NCBI RefSeq assembly: GCF_016808335.1
Contig: NC_053138.1
Location: forward strand, 11,711,900-11,775,899
Reading direction: 5' to 3'
Source of the DNA: Panicum virgatum
Lineage: Eukaryota > Streptophyta > Magnoliopsida > Poales > Poaceae
DNA: 64,000 nucleotides
Shown here: piece after piece, positions 20,550 through 31,840 of the stretch
Layout: each line of letters begins with the position of its first letter
Position numbering within the stretch: the first letter of the stretch is position 1
Made by a program: the position numbers and the translations under genes
Notes under the pieces: model-generated
Told to the model about the DNA's origin: nothing
The model's input: the letters and a program-made list of their open reading frames with translations, nothing else
Database searches by the model: none

Positions 20550-21843
20550 CCCAGCATGAGTTGTGTGCTCTATTTCGGTACGTCTTGAAAATTAGGCATT
20601 AACCAAAGTGCTTTATCATTGGCCTATCACATAATATCATCTATTTCAAAACTAATGTGCAGGAAAGCACTTTACACATGAAATCGGTTGTAGAATTTTT
20701 ATACGCTAAACATTTATACAATTTGACTAAGCATTAACCAAGACAAATAAAACTACTATTTTCCAAATGCATACACACCTTGTATAGTTGGACAAATGCA
20801 CTAGTGGAAAAGCATTTGTACTACTCCCGAAGATATGAGCCGCAACCACAAATCCAAATTTTAATTTATGCGTTGAAGGCTATAATCTAAATTAAATTTG
20901 AAACTGAAGACCGTAGAATTTCGTGCTAACTGTTGCAGCGCAGCATGATTTGTAATGGTCAGAACATTTCGAAAGATTTGATCGAAATACTGGTAGCCAG
21001 AAACAGAAAGTAAACACATCAGCATAGAACACCAGCTGCAAGCATAATTTTCGCAACATTAAACTAGTATCCAGAATTCAACAGATTTCACATCCTTTCT
21101 GTCACCAGGAAAATTGAGAGACGCGATCTCTTGCAATGTAACCAAAGAAACGATACACGAGCACGAGGCGCATCTGACGAGCAATCACGGCCCGGACTGG
21201 GAGCTCGTAAGGTTTAACAAGTTTATAGTAAGTTACTGCGATTTTGATCACCAATATTAAAATGCCAATTTTTAGATATAAACCAAATGATAGCTAAATT
21301 TTATTAATATACTTTTAATTTGTGTTGAGCAAAAATTGGAAGGTAACCAGGCAAGCTCTGAATAACTGCCCGGCTACTGGCTGGGGATGTATCCGGTTGA
21401 TATTCTAATTTCCTGTTGCAAAGAAAGATTTATTTGGGCCCCCAAGATTTGTTTGGATTGAACCCATGGGCTTCTGTCACTTGTGACCACCCATCCATGT
21501 ATGTAGGACACCACAAGCCCACCCGACTTCCTCCCGTGGGCTAGCATTTGGGGCCCGCCATTCCTTGTATGAAACAAAGCCTATTAATTTCCTACCAATC
21601 GAGTCACCTTGCTGCATGCACTTGCACCGAGAGCCCCCGACGCTTGTCGCTACAAGCTTTTCGGCGGACTTGAGCTGTCCGGTTGGTCCTGGTCAGCCAG
21701 GGATTGAGCTGCTGGCTGCTGCAAGCGTGCAACATGCTGCGCCGCACAGCGAAGAGCCGGACGCCCGGCCCCCCTGGCCTGCCGCCGCCGACCCCCCCCC
21801 CCCCCACCCCCCAAGAAAAGCTCCCCATTTGTCGGCGAAGCAT
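20550..21843. other. AT-rich intergenic region, no supported gene
   Basis: No domain-bearing frame. A C-rich homopolymer stretch lies at about 21787-21810 just before the next MITE. Confidence 0.45.
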
Positions 21844-21851
21844 GTTGAGAC

Positions 21852-22075
21852 CAGGGTTAACCATTTCGTTTTCCGGTCAAATCCCGGTGTTTAGCGGAAA
21901 CGGAATTCCGTTCCGAAATTTCGGTAAATTTCGGCGAATTTCGTTGAATTTCGGTCGAAATTTGTTGAATTTTGAATTTGAAAACGAAATATACCGAAAA
22001 ATACCGAAATTTCGGATCCCGGTAACTAGCGGAAACGAAAAATTTTCCGAAATTTCGCCGAAATTGTTAACCCTG
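21852..22075 (+). mobile_element. hAT-like MITE, 224 bp
   Basis: Ends are inverted repeats, CAGGGTTAACCATTTCG at the left and its near complement CGAAATTGTTAACCCTG at the right. Flanks GTTGAGAC (21844-21851) and ATTGAGAC (22076-22083) agree at seven of eight positions, as expected for an 8-bp hAT target duplication. The interior is rich in GAAATTTCGG repeats. Confidence 0.75.
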
Positions 22076-22083
22076 ATTGAGAC

Positions 22084-23623
22084 TCGAGAGAACACATGAG
22101 GCAGTATTTCATCTATCTGCTTCCTATTTTCACTGCCTGTTCTGCACGGGCACCTGAGAGATTTGAACTCAGCCACTCGGCCAGGCAGGCCGGCAGGAGC
22201 GTGTGCTCCCTGAACTGCGAAGCTGGAGCGGCCGGCCTCGACCGATCAGCAGTGGAAGGGGCACTACGACCGCGAACCAGAACCCACCGAAAGGGGCCGT
22301 CCCGTTGCCGTTGGCCGGATCCTTCCGGGCTAGCCGCTAGCTGTTCATGTTCCGTGTGGCATCCATCGACCCGGTCCCCCGGACCCCCTTCCCTTTGCGA
22401 GAGAAGACGGATAGCCAATACTTCCGTCCAGCCAGCGTCCACCACCACAGCCATCCCATCCCATTCCATTCCGTCCGCCTCTCGGTCGGTGGTGCGGTCC
22501 AGTGCTCGCTCGTCCCCGCAATCTGTAGCTAGCTAGCCCCCGCCTGCCTGCCTTTGGCAGCAGCAGCACCTAGCACCTAGCAGCAGGGCCACGGGAAACG
22601 GAACCGAACCGTGTGCGCTGCGAGCGATGATGGAGGGGGACACGACGCAGCGCGCCGCTTTTGTACGCCCGTCTTTGCGACACGCGACGTGCTACGGTCT
22701 GCGACTTTCCCGGCAGGTCCGTCACTTTGTGCGCAACCACAGGGTTTATTTCACCGATGATACGCGTGCACCGTGCCAGTCAGTACTAGGGCGGGCTTTT
22801 GTTGCTGCTGCTGCTGCTCAAAGTAGCCATGCAAACAGGATCTTTCTGGATCGCCTTCCTCTCTCTCTCAAAATGTGGCACCTCCACTCAAAATTTTTTT
22901 AAAAAAATTGCGTCGTCGGTGGCGCACCGACTGGGCGTGTCACCAGCGTTTACTCCCGGGATTACGGTGTCGGTGGCAGCATCATCTCCGGGCCGGGCCT
23001 CCGGCGGCCACGATCGAGCCGAGTTTTCTACCAGGCGATCGAGGTCAAATGGACCAGAGCAAAACTCGCAGCGGTTTCTGCCAGGAGGCGAGCTGGACAA
23101 GCGGCGGATGATCATGTGCACGAAGTTGACCTTCTGCCGCTGCGATCTTCTTTTCTGGTATGGTAAACTTGGGCTTGGTCGCCACGATTGCAAAGTTGTA
23201 ATGCGGTTGCTGGTCGCGAGCACATGACCGGTACTCGCGGTACCAGTAGCGCCTGCGCTGCATCGCAAGTAGCAACAGTGGCGGCCACCTCTGGCTCGGC
23301 CGCCGGGGCCCGGTCGGCACTGCTGCCTGCGCTGTGACGCGCCGAAAGGGATGGTTTTAGTGCAGTCTTGACATGCCAAGCCGGGAACCCAGAGGCTTTT
23401 TATACGGGGGAACAAAGTTTCTCCATCTTTCTTTCGAATTTCATTTCATCTCACCTCACACCTACGCTACGCACAGCACATGCTCCCCAACATGGTGCAA
23501 GTGCAAGTGCAAGTGCAAGGCACAAAAGACAGAACTACCCTTTCCCCGCCTCCCAAATAATAATAAAGAAAGCACACTGGGGTCTGTAATGTATGATTAC
23601 GGCGCTAACTATTCCAGGATTAG
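22084..23623. other. Intergenic region with GC-rich stretches, no supported gene
   Basis: Open frames on both strands have no recognisable motif. A short CAAGTG tandem (about 23497-23520) is the only local repeat noticed. Confidence 0.4.
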
Positions 23624-23626
23624 TAA

Positions 23627-23964
23627 GGCCTTGTTTGGCTCCAGGACTTTTTTCAGAAGTCCCTATCACATCAAAAGGAATCTTACTATTTTATAGTATT
23701 AAATAAAATTTGTTTATAAATGTTTTTTGACAGCTGAGTGCTTTTTCGCGAGACGAATCTAATGAGCCTAATTAATTCATAATTTGCTACAGTGATGCTA
23801 CAGTAACCATTCGCTAATCATAGATTAAGATACCTCATTAGATTCGTCTCGCAGTTTAGCCCCAGGGTTCTGCAGTTAGTTTTATAATTAATATTTATTT
23901 AATAATTCTAAATACTAAAAAGTCCCTAGGACTTTTTTGAAGTCCCTGTTTCTAAACACCCCCC
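23627..23964 (+). mobile_element. Tourist-like MITE, 338 bp
   Basis: Flanked by TAA (23624-23626 and 23965-23967). The ends GGCCTTGTTTGG and CTGTTTCTAAACACCCCCC are related inverted repeats. The interior has the inverted pair GCGAGACGAATCTAATGA and TCATTAGATTCGTCTCGC that marks this family in the window. Confidence 0.85.
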
Positions 23965-24772
23965 TAAACTCGCTCCAACAGGAACAGCAGCATATTGCAG
24001 GAACAGAAGAGAACGGGACCTGAAGACAGAATGACTCGGTGGGGGTGCACGTGCTTCCCCCCGTCCCACGAAACCGGGGGTAGCGCGGGTGACAATGCGA
24101 ATGTCACCAGTGTCATAAATATTAATTTTATTGACATGACAGTTTCACTATAAAAAAAATGAGAAGTGTTATCGAATATGAGAAAAGTATCATGACCATC
24201 ACACTCCTCTGTCTTCGTAACTATATCGTCGTAACTATATGATGACACTCCTGACAGAATGACGGGACTGCACACCGCAACGAACGGCTAACGGTGGTTA
24301 GCGCACCCTTCATGGCCGGATTCAGTAAACTCGTACTGCAATCCACCATGTGAGGGGAGAAGAACTCGCATCCCACTGACAATGATCACATATTCACATT
24401 TTCAGGTCATTTGGCAACAGCCTTCCTCTTCCTCTGACGCATGGACACTCCTAGAAATGCACTCTCCCAGAATCATCAGTAAACAATCACTCCTAGATCA
24501 GATTAGAGAACGCTAAAAAAGTGAGGAGCATGCAGCATGCTCTAATCTTAATCGCCGTAGAAGCTGCTGTATAACGGTCATGATATTATCTTAGGGCCAA
24601 AGCAAATGCGATCAGACCATAGCAGCTCATGCATGATTTCATCACACTTTCCCCCCTACTCGAGTGAACCAAAGGCGGGGCAATGCAGTCAGCGACGATC
24701 ATTACGCCTTCTAAATTCTAATCATGGTGGCAGTGCCGAAAAGAGCAGAGATTAAGGACCTCATCTTGAATT

Positions 24773-24805
24773 GGTACTCCATTTTTTTTTGAATAAGGTA
24801 CTCCA
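24773..24805 (-). mobile_element. Ultra-short poly(T) insertion with 9-bp target duplication
   Basis: GGTACTCCA at 24773-24781 and 24797-24805 flanks a 15-bp insert of nine T and GAATAA. On the minus strand the insert reads TTATTC followed by poly(A). Confidence 0.6.
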
Positions 24806-24860
24806 AGTTTCCCTTTAAAAAACTGGCAAGGCGCTGCCCAGGTGTATCGTCAGAAGAAAG

Positions 24861-24895
24861 CAATGGCATGTATTTTCAAAAAAAAAACAATGGCA
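24861..24895 (+). mobile_element. Ultra-short poly(A) insertion with 8-bp target duplication
   Basis: CAATGGCA at 24861-24868 and 24888-24895 flanks a 19-bp insert, TGTATTTTC followed by ten A. Same design as the other micro-insertions but on the plus strand. Confidence 0.55.
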
Positions 24896-25696
24896 GAGCT
24901 AGGGGAAGAATCACCTGGCAGTATCACTCTTTTTTCATAAAGACAAAAATAAGCTTTGAAAATTTTGTGCCAATAGGATGCTTATGCTCAACACACCATG
25001 TGTGAATCATCTAAGACACCATGGTGATTTCTGTAGCAGAGGACACACAGAATGTACATGCGAAGAATGACCAACCTGAAAACAGTATACATACGATACG
25101 ACGATCATCTCATCGGCAACGTAAGAACAGAACAGAGTACCAATCAAGAGGCCGAAGGAATCCAAGATAAATACCATAGCAATCGAATAATAGTAACTGT
25201 GACAAAAAAGAAAGAAAGAATAGTTAAGCAGGATACATTTCTTGGTCTGAAAGCTTGTCTCTCGACTCTCAACTGAAAAACTCGAGCTCAAGCCCCTCTA
25301 TACACCCCAGGCCCAGGTGCGCACCAAGGCACCAGCCAATCCTCATCCTCGTAACCTGTCTCTCCCAAGCAGTTTATTATTCACAACCCAATTAGCAATC
25401 AATCCGAGCTCAAATTGTTCCCTCCGTCCATCAGACCATCACCAACCATCTCCAATCCTTTTCACCATAACCATGACGCAAACTGATCGACGCCAAGAAC
25501 AGAGACCGACCAATGCGAAAAGCAAGAGCGATGTATTTGCACCATATAAATGCCGGTAGCTATCAATCAAAAACGCTAGAAATCTAAGCACAACAATGAC
25601 TGACCACGTACACTTGTGACGGTGAACTTTGCTGTCTCTATCCAGCAGGGTGGCGAAGGAAGAGGTGAAGATGATAGTGCCTCTCCGATGAACCAA

Positions 25697-26938
25697 TCAT
25701 CGGTAGTGTGAAGGTGGCGGTGGCGATGCGTATGGCATGGGGTATACCGGTGGCAAGGGCCCGGGGTACGCTGGCGGCGGCGGCAATGGAGGAACAGGGA
25801 CGAAGGGCTTGCACTGGAACGCGGCGCAGTCGACGGGCGGCTGCGAGTAGAACGCGGCGCACTGCTGCGGCGTGCGCTGCGCGGGGCGGTTGGGCAGGCA
25901 GTTCCGCCTGTCACCGTCGGGCGGCACGACGCGCGCGCAGGACGGCGGCTCGCCGGTGAAGAAGTTGTAGGAGATGGTGAGGTTCATGAGCCGCGGGAGC
26001 GCGCAGATGGCCTCCGGGACGGCCCCCGAGAGGCGGTTGTGCGCGACGTCGAGCTGCTCCACCTTCCGCATCCCGGCCACCTGCTGCGGCAGCGGTCCGA
26101 CGAGCGCGTTGAAGCTGACGTCGAAGACGGTCACCTCCCGGAGCAGCCCGACCTCCGGGGGGACGCAGGAGTCGAGCCCGTTGTTGATGAGGAGGATCTC
26201 GTTGAGCGTGTCGGACATGTTCCCGAGGCTCGCGGGGAGGCAGCCACCGAAGCTGTTGTCGGCGAGCACGATGACGGATGCCGGCGAGTTGCCGAAATTG
26301 TCCGGGAGCGGGGAGCGCAGGCGGTTGTGGTTGAGGAAGATGGCGTCGAGCGGGCGGTCGAAGAGCTCCGGCGGGATGGCGCCCTCGAAGTCGTTGAACC
26401 GGAGGTCGAGGAACTTGAGCGCCGGGAGGTCCAGCACGACGGCGGGGAACGCACCGACGAGGCGGTTGTTGCTGAGGTCGAGCTCGACGAGGAGGCGGAG
26501 CCGGCGGAACGTGGCGGGGACGAGGCCGCAGAAGCGGTTGGAGTTGAGGTGCAGCAGCGCGAGGTCGGCGAGGAGGCCGAGCTCCGAGGGGAGGTACCCC
26601 GCGATGTCGCCGTGGTTGAGGTCGATGCCCGCCACGGCGAGCTCCCCGGCGCCGGGCTCCCCGCGCGGCACGGGCGCGCAGAAGACGCCGGTGTAGTTGC
26701 AGACCCCCGGGCCCACCCAGTCGGCGGTGAAGTTGCGGGGGTCGGAGAAGATGGCCTGCTGCTTCCACGTCTGCAGCGCGACGTAGGCGTCCCGCAGCCG
26801 CTGGCTCGGGAACCGCCACGACGGGTCCACCACCACCGCCAGCTCCGCCGACGCCTCCTCCTCCCCCAGCACCGCCACCGCCTCGCTGGAGGCGGCGAGG
26901 CAGCAGAGGACGAGCAGCAGCAGCAGCGCCTTCCTCAT
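25697..26938 (-). CDS. Leucine-rich repeat extensin-like protein (LRX-like, 413 aa)
   Basis: Secreted cell-wall protein; the family binds RALF peptides and links wall and membrane signalling. Single exon. Residues 1-20 (MRKALLLLLVLCCLAASSEA) form a signal peptide. The N-terminal cap has WRFPSQRLRDAYVALQTWK, the motif VCNYTGVFC and a Cys pair. About ten plant-type LRRs follow (for example LHLNSNRFCGLVP, LDLSNNRLVGAFP, LDLRFNDFEGAIPPELF, NHNRLRSPLP). The LRR C-cap has CARV, CLPNRPAQRTPQQC and a Cys cluster. The end is a short Pro-rich tail (PPLPPPPAYPGPLPP). The extensin tail is much shorter than in classical LRX proteins and lacks long Ser-Pro4 arrays. Start is the Met before the signal peptide. 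Confidence 0.9.
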   Translation of the reverse strand: MRKALLLLLVLCCLAASSEAVAVLGEEEASAELAVVVDPSWRFPSQRLRDAYVALQTWKQQAIFSDPRNFTADWVGPGVCNYTGVFCAPVPRGEPGAGELAVAGIDLNHGDIAGYLPSELGLLADLALLHLNSNRFCGLVPATFRRLRLLVELDLSNNRLVGAFPAVVLDLPALKFLDLRFNDFEGAIPPELFDRPLDAIFLNHNRLRSPLPDNFGNSPASVIVLADNSFGGCLPASLGNMSDTLNEILLINNGLDSCVPPEVGLLREVTVFDVSFNALVGPLPQQVAGMRKVEQLDVAHNRLSGAVPEAICALPRLMNLTISYNFFTGEPPSCARVVPPDGDRRNCLPNRPAQRTPQQCAAFYSQPPVDCAAFQCKPFVPVPPLPPPPAYPGPLPPVYPMPYASPPPPSHYR

Positions 26939-27409
26939 CGTGTCACCAATTCACCAGCCGCTCATACCACCGAACCGAAGCAAACGAAGAGGGATGGAAG
27001 CGGATTCCGGCGGGGAAGTGGAGGAGGGAGCCCGGCGCCAGCAATGCGGAGGGGATTATGGCGGCGGATTCCTGTGGAGGGGAGACGAGGGGGAGGAGGT
27101 GAGCTCCTGGTGCGAGTGGGGAGAGGACAGCTGTGTCACAGCTCAGAGCTGGTGTGGGTGGGGTTACCCGCGAGGGGACGCGGAGCGGAGGGGTTCTGCG
27201 GCGGAGGAGTAATGCCGGGGCCCCAGCCGCGCCTGCCCGCCCGGAGGACGGTACGGTAATTATGGCGGGGATGGCGTGGGTTTACTTTTGTTTTTCAACC
27301 CGTGTGCATGTGGGTCTACCTACTTCATCACTCTTTTTAATATATTTCATTAATTACAAGTAAAAAGTGTAAAAAAACATGCATCTAAAAAAGGGTCACA
27401 GGTGCCCAC
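26939..27409. promoter_or_regulatory. Upstream region of the LRR-extensin gene
   Basis: About 300 bp of purine-rich GC-rich leader/promoter DNA followed by AT-rich sequence. No clear TATA box was identified. Confidence 0.35.
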
Positions 27410-27646
27410 TATGGATTTGTTTAATTCCGCGAAAAATTCCCAAAATTTTTTATTGATGCACATCACATCAAATCTTACGATACATGCATAGAATATTAAA
27501 CGTAGTTAAAAAATATAACTAATTGCACAGTTTAGTTGTAAATGACGAGACGAATCTTTCGAGACTAATTACTCCATAATTAGACAATAGTTGCCAAATA
27601 AAATCGAAACATGTTACAACAACTTTTTCGCGAACTAAACACACCT
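27410..27646. mobile_element. MITE, degenerate copy
   Basis: Contains GACGAGACGAATCTTTCGAG and the flank TCGCGAACTAAACACACC, related to the other MITEs here. Ends are decayed and borders approximate. Confidence 0.55.
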
Positions 27647-27725
27647 TGTGTGTTGAAGGTCGAACATATAGTACCCCATACAAAAATCAATCAAAATGTA
27701 AAGATTGTATTTTTATTTTTATGTT

Positions 27726-27984
27726 GGCTGTGTTTAGTTGTAAAATCTTTCTCTCCAAATTTCACTATTTATCTTTCACATCAAATCTTTTGTCTCATGC
27801 ATGGAGTACTAAATATAAGTAAATAAAAAAATTAATTGCATAGTTTTGATGTACGTTGCGAAACGAATATTTTGAGCCTAGTTAACCTATGATAAGATAA
27901 TATTTACCACAAATAAACGAAGAGTGCTATAGTATGCATCCGATGTGTCTTTTTTACCATCTTATTACGGATCTAAACACAGCC
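27726..27984 (+). mobile_element. MITE, second subfamily (GGCTGTGTTTAG ends), copy 1
   Basis: Begins GGCTGTGTTTAGTTGTAAAA and ends ACGGATCTAAACACAGCC, inverted-repeat ends. Interior contains TTTGAGCCTAGTTAACC. Two relatives occur at 50686-50913 and, inverted, at 53006-53269. Confidence 0.75.
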
Positions 27985-28071
27985 ATTAAAAGAGAAACAA
28001 ACAAGCATAAAAGTGAGTGACAGCATTTGGACATTTCCGAAAACCGCGGGGGACTATTGATAACAGGATAA

Positions 28072-28345
28072 GGCGCTGTTGTTTAGTTCGTTTTGCAAAA
28101 AAAATTTGTATTTTTTTGCAAAAGAATCTAGATGGGTTGTAAATCGCGAGACGAATCTAATGATGCTAATTAATCCATCATTAATTAATAATTAGCGGGT
28201 GGTACTGTAGTGTCACTGTTGTAAATCATGTATTAAGTAGGCTCATTAGATTCGTATCGCGATTTACAGCTCACCCATACAAAAAGTTTTGTAAATATAC
28301 TTCATTTAGTACATCAAATTAGCAAGATTCTTTAAAAAATCGGAA
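28072..28345 (+). mobile_element. MITE, GCGAGACGAATCTAATGA family, right end truncated
   Basis: Preceded by TAA; begins GGCGCTGTTGTTTAGTTCG; has TCGCGAGACGAATCTAATGA and, inverted, CTCATTAGATTCGTATCGCG. The right terminal repeat is missing. Confidence 0.65.
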
Positions 28346-28444
28346 GGCCACTAGTTTATGCGAAAGGCGTGCGCCCGAGCCCGCCGGAGTGCACGGCCGT
28401 GCGTGTCACCAACTCGCGGCCGAGAGCCAATGATGGCTGATTGA

Positions 28445-28797
28445 GACCGTGATTAGTTCTCTGGCGTGTAAACGCAAAATTTTTTAATTTTTTTGCGACA
28501 GAATCTTTCTAATTTGAAGTACTAAATGAAGTTTGTTTATAAAATTTTTTACACAGATGTATTGTAAATCGCGAGACGAATCTAATGATACTAATTAATC
28601 TATGATTAATCAATAATTAATGGATGGTTACTGTAGTATAACTGTTGCAAATCATGGATTAAGTAGGCTCATTAGATTCGTCACGAGATTTACAGCCCAT
28701 CTATACAAAAAAAATTTGTAAATAGACTTCATTTAATATTTCAAATTAGCAAAATTTTGTGTTTTTGCATTTACATGGTGGAAACTAAACAGGGGCT
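28445..28797 (+). mobile_element. MITE, GCGAGACGAATCTAATGA family
   Basis: Left GATTAGTTCTCTGGCGTG, right GGAAACTAAACAGGGGC, with the same internal inverted pair. Close relative of the copy at 30570-30932. Confidence 0.7.
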
Positions 28798-29660
28798 GAC
28801 TGTGCTGCGGCTTCCTAAATCCGGAATGTTCACATGCCACATTGCCTGTGCGCGACACCACTGCAACAACCGCGCTAGAGAGAGAGATTTTCACAATTGC
28901 ATCTAGTAGCGCTACAGTAGAAGAGATAGGGCGAGGAGGGATAAACTTCCGGATCCTGATCGTAGACGATGATGTCCTTTGAGCAATTTTTGCGAAAGGA
29001 TCGCAGACTGGCAGCACGGGGATCGGATCGGGGGGAGCCCCATGGGAAGCTCTTCGCGGCCGGGAAGGGGAGGCTGCCGGTGGGCCTGCCATCTGTCGGC
29101 CTAACCCTGATGTCCTGACCCGGGTTATTCTGCCTGTATGTACACTCGAATTTATCGCCATTCAACGCCGCGTAATTAACTCCAGCTAATCCATCGAATC
29201 CGAGTACGAGAATTCACCCAGATACGAATGTGCTTCCACCAACCGTACTTTCGATGACGCGCCCTCGCATTTTCACCTCTCTTTTTTTTAAAAGAAAAAC
29301 TAGGCATTTTCACCTCTGGTGGTAACTTTTTCCTTTAAAAGTGATTTTTCCTACATTGAGTCAAACTTCAAATGTCATGGCGATGTTGAAAAGGATTCAT
29401 TTCTGCAAATGGTTTATATCGTGGATCTATTTATGGAAAATATTGCTAACAGGGGATTCATTCCTTTTTAAAAAACATAATGTATTTTCCACAGTGATGA
29501 CCCTAAAAAATACAAGAAAATCTGCTTCCAAAATGTTGTTTCATCTTGGAAGCTACGCTAGCGACATGTGCATACTGGCAGGATTGATGATGCCTCCTTG
29601 TGCAGAGACTGACAGTGGCGTGCGAGTCAGAGAGGGGGTGACGCGACGATAAGAGGAATT
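28798..29660. other. Intergenic region between MITEs, no supported gene
   Basis: Contains a micro-insertion at 29267-29317. Open frames at 28733-29165 have no recognisable domain and overlap MITE sequence. Confidence 0.4.
29267..29317 (-). mobile_element. Ultra-short oligo(T) insertion with 14-bp target duplication
   Basis: GCATTTTCACCTCT at 29267-29280 and 29304-29317 flanks a 23-bp insert that starts C followed by eight T and AAAAGAAAAACTAG. Confidence 0.55.
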
Positions 29661-30000
29661 TAGGTCTCGCACCCGTAAACACAAAAATGTCGTAAACGCA
29701 AAATTTTACGAAGGAATCTTGTTAATTTGAAGTATTAAATAAAATCTATTTATAAATATTTTTGTATGGTTGGGCTGTAAATTGCGAGACGAATCTAATG
29801 AACTTACTTAATCTATGATTTGTAACAGTTATGCTACAGTAACCATCCGCTAATTATTGATTAATTATGGATTAATTAGCATCATTAGATTCGTCTCGCG
29901 ATTTACAAACCATCTGTGCAAAAAGTTTTGTAAATAGACTTCATTTAGTATTTCAAATTGACAAGATTCTCACGCAAAAAAAATTTTGTGTTTACATGAA
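29661..30000 (+). mobile_element. MITE, GCGAGACGAATCTAATGA family
   Basis: Contains TTGCGAGACGAATCTAATGA, a central CTACAGTAACCATCCGC and the inverted TCATTAGATTCGTCTCGCG. Terminal TTTAG-type ends are decayed, so borders are approximate. Confidence 0.65.
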
Positions 30001-30569
30001 TCAGCTCGCCTCCCTCGAATAACTGGCGTTATTAATTATTAGAGCAAGTATTGTGAGCCGGCGATCCTCCGTGGCAGTGGAGAGAGAGGCGAGCGGGTGT
30101 CTCGCTATCCGACCGCTCAGAGCCGGCTGAGAGGCACGCCATTCTCACTGCCGTGCATTAAATGCACGCGGAGCCCACCACCGAGCCGGTCTCTCAGCCG
30201 CAAGTCGGCGAGAACTATAATATAATTCTTGTTCTTAGTAGCATACTCCAGCATCCTAGTACCACGGCAGGGCTGGCTAAATGCTGGTCGTTAAATAAAT
30301 CCACGTGATTATTGGTAGTATAGATAAAGAAACCTGTGCAGTGGAATTGCAAGCCTCACACATGCTTTCCACAATTCTTGCGTCCTGCCAGCCGAACAGC
30401 CATGCCAAGCCTTGGATTGGAGCCTCGCCATCTGAGCCAGTCCCAGGTGACTGTCGTGTTTGCCCGAAGAGCAAAGCTTTCAGCTTCAGAGAGACTGTTT
30501 CTTCAAAAGAAAAAGCTCCGGAGAGACTGACTCATGACGACCATGTAGCTGGTACAAGAGAGAAATTAA

Positions 30570-30932
30570 GGCCGAGTTTAGTTCGTTGGCGTGTAAACGC
30601 AAAGTTTTTTTTGATAGAATCTTACTAATTTGAAGTACTAAATGAAGTCTATTTACAAAGCTTTTTGCACAGATGGGTTGTCAATCGCGAGACGAATCTA
30701 ATGATGCTAATTAATTTATGATTAATCAATAATTAGTGGATGATTACTATAGTATCACTGTTGCAAATTATGGATTAAGTGGGTTCATTAGATTCGTCTC
30801 GTGATTTACAGTCCATTCATGCAAAAAGTTTTGTAAATAGACTTCATTTAATACTTTAAATTAGCAAGATTCCTTTATAAAATTTTACGTTTTTGCATTT
30901 TTGTGTTTACGGGGTGAGAACTAAACAGGGCC
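30570..30932 (+). mobile_element. Tourist-like MITE, 363 bp, intact ends
   Basis: TAA duplication at 30567-30569 and 30933-30935. Ends GGCCGAGTTTAGTTC and GAACTAAACAGGGCC are inverted repeats; the interior carries the family's inverted GCGAGACGAATCTAATGA pair. Confidence 0.85.
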
Positions 30933-31711
30933 TAAAGCATGTGCATTGTAATGTGTATTTGTGTCGGTTAGGACAGTTTGGTAAAAACTTGCATTCAAAT
31001 CTTGTCGGCGTAGCCTGTTCATCACTTGCAGAGCACTGCTGAGGCCATGCGTGCTTCCCCGCCCGGCCCCTGAAGTTGAAGGATCGGATGCGTCGCTCGT
31101 TGGTGTCCTGCCTTGGTGACCAACCAAAAAACAGTGCCATATGGGAAGGGTTGCACTGTTTTCATTGATCGAGCACCTAGTTGTTGTAGGTTGCATTGTG
31201 AGGATGTCAATAGCATTTTGTTGAAGTAGATTGAAGAATCTACTTTCTTATTTCGTTTAAGAATCTATTAATCATGGTTATGTATACCACAGGATATATG
31301 AAGCAGTAGTGATGAGTCCAGATGCCGTCGCCCGACGGGGGACGGAGAGTAATGGAGGTCAAGAGGATAGATATGTTTTTAAATCCAGTCAACCCGAGAA
31401 TTTCTTTTTTTATATATATAATTGTTAGACTGAATGATACTATTAAAAATAAGAAGTTCAGATATCTTTAGCGCAACCAGTTCCAGTTCCAAAGGCTTGA
31501 ACACCAGTTGGCCATTAGCTGGACTCTACCACTAGACGCATTTCCCTTTCAGTATCAGCGACCGCTTTCAGTGTTCTGCCGCGATAGCACTTTTGCCTGC
31601 ACACTTTCAGTATATGCAAAGATGATGAACTATATGTATGCTACACGCACGCTTGCTAGCTAGTATCATCACATCTCTGTCGATCTGCATCTAACACAGT
31701 TTACTCTGTTC

Positions 31712-31789
31712 TGCTGGCAACTATTTGCATATCTCACACCTAATCTATTATGCTGGAAACTATTTGCATATCTCACACCAAATCAGTAC
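31712..31789 (+). repeat. 39-bp direct tandem duplication
   Basis: Two copies, the first reading TGCTGGCAACTATTTGCATA and continuing ATCTCACACC, differ by very few bases. The second runs into the dispersed segment shared with 3410-3495. Confidence 0.7.
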
Positions 31790-31840
31790 CAGTCAGCCAG
31801 CAGTACTTTTCTCTTACAACAAATCAGCACCAGACACCGC
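31775..31840 (+). repeat. Dispersed repeat segment, second copy
   Basis: CAAATCAGTACCAGTCAG, CAGCAGTACTTTTCTCTTAC and ACAACAAATCAGCACCAG match the segment at 3410-3495. Confidence 0.55.

Larger units (their letters stand above)
23968..25696. other. Intergenic region and 3' flank of the LRR-extensin gene, with two micro-insertions
   Basis: No supported gene. The stretch 25320-25696 is probably the 3' untranslated part of the minus-strand gene. Two short oligo(T/A) insertions are listed separately. Confidence 0.45.

Noticed and set aside
26039..27259. 406-codon plus-strand frame opposite the LRR-extensin gene
   Set aside because: Antisense shadow; no domain and repetitive Glu/Val/Arg composition reflecting the LRR codons.
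30020..30240. Possible additional MITE with GAGCAAG and GCCGGCTGAGAGGC repeats
   Set aside because: Partial inverted repeats are visible but no convincing ends or target duplication could be fixed.
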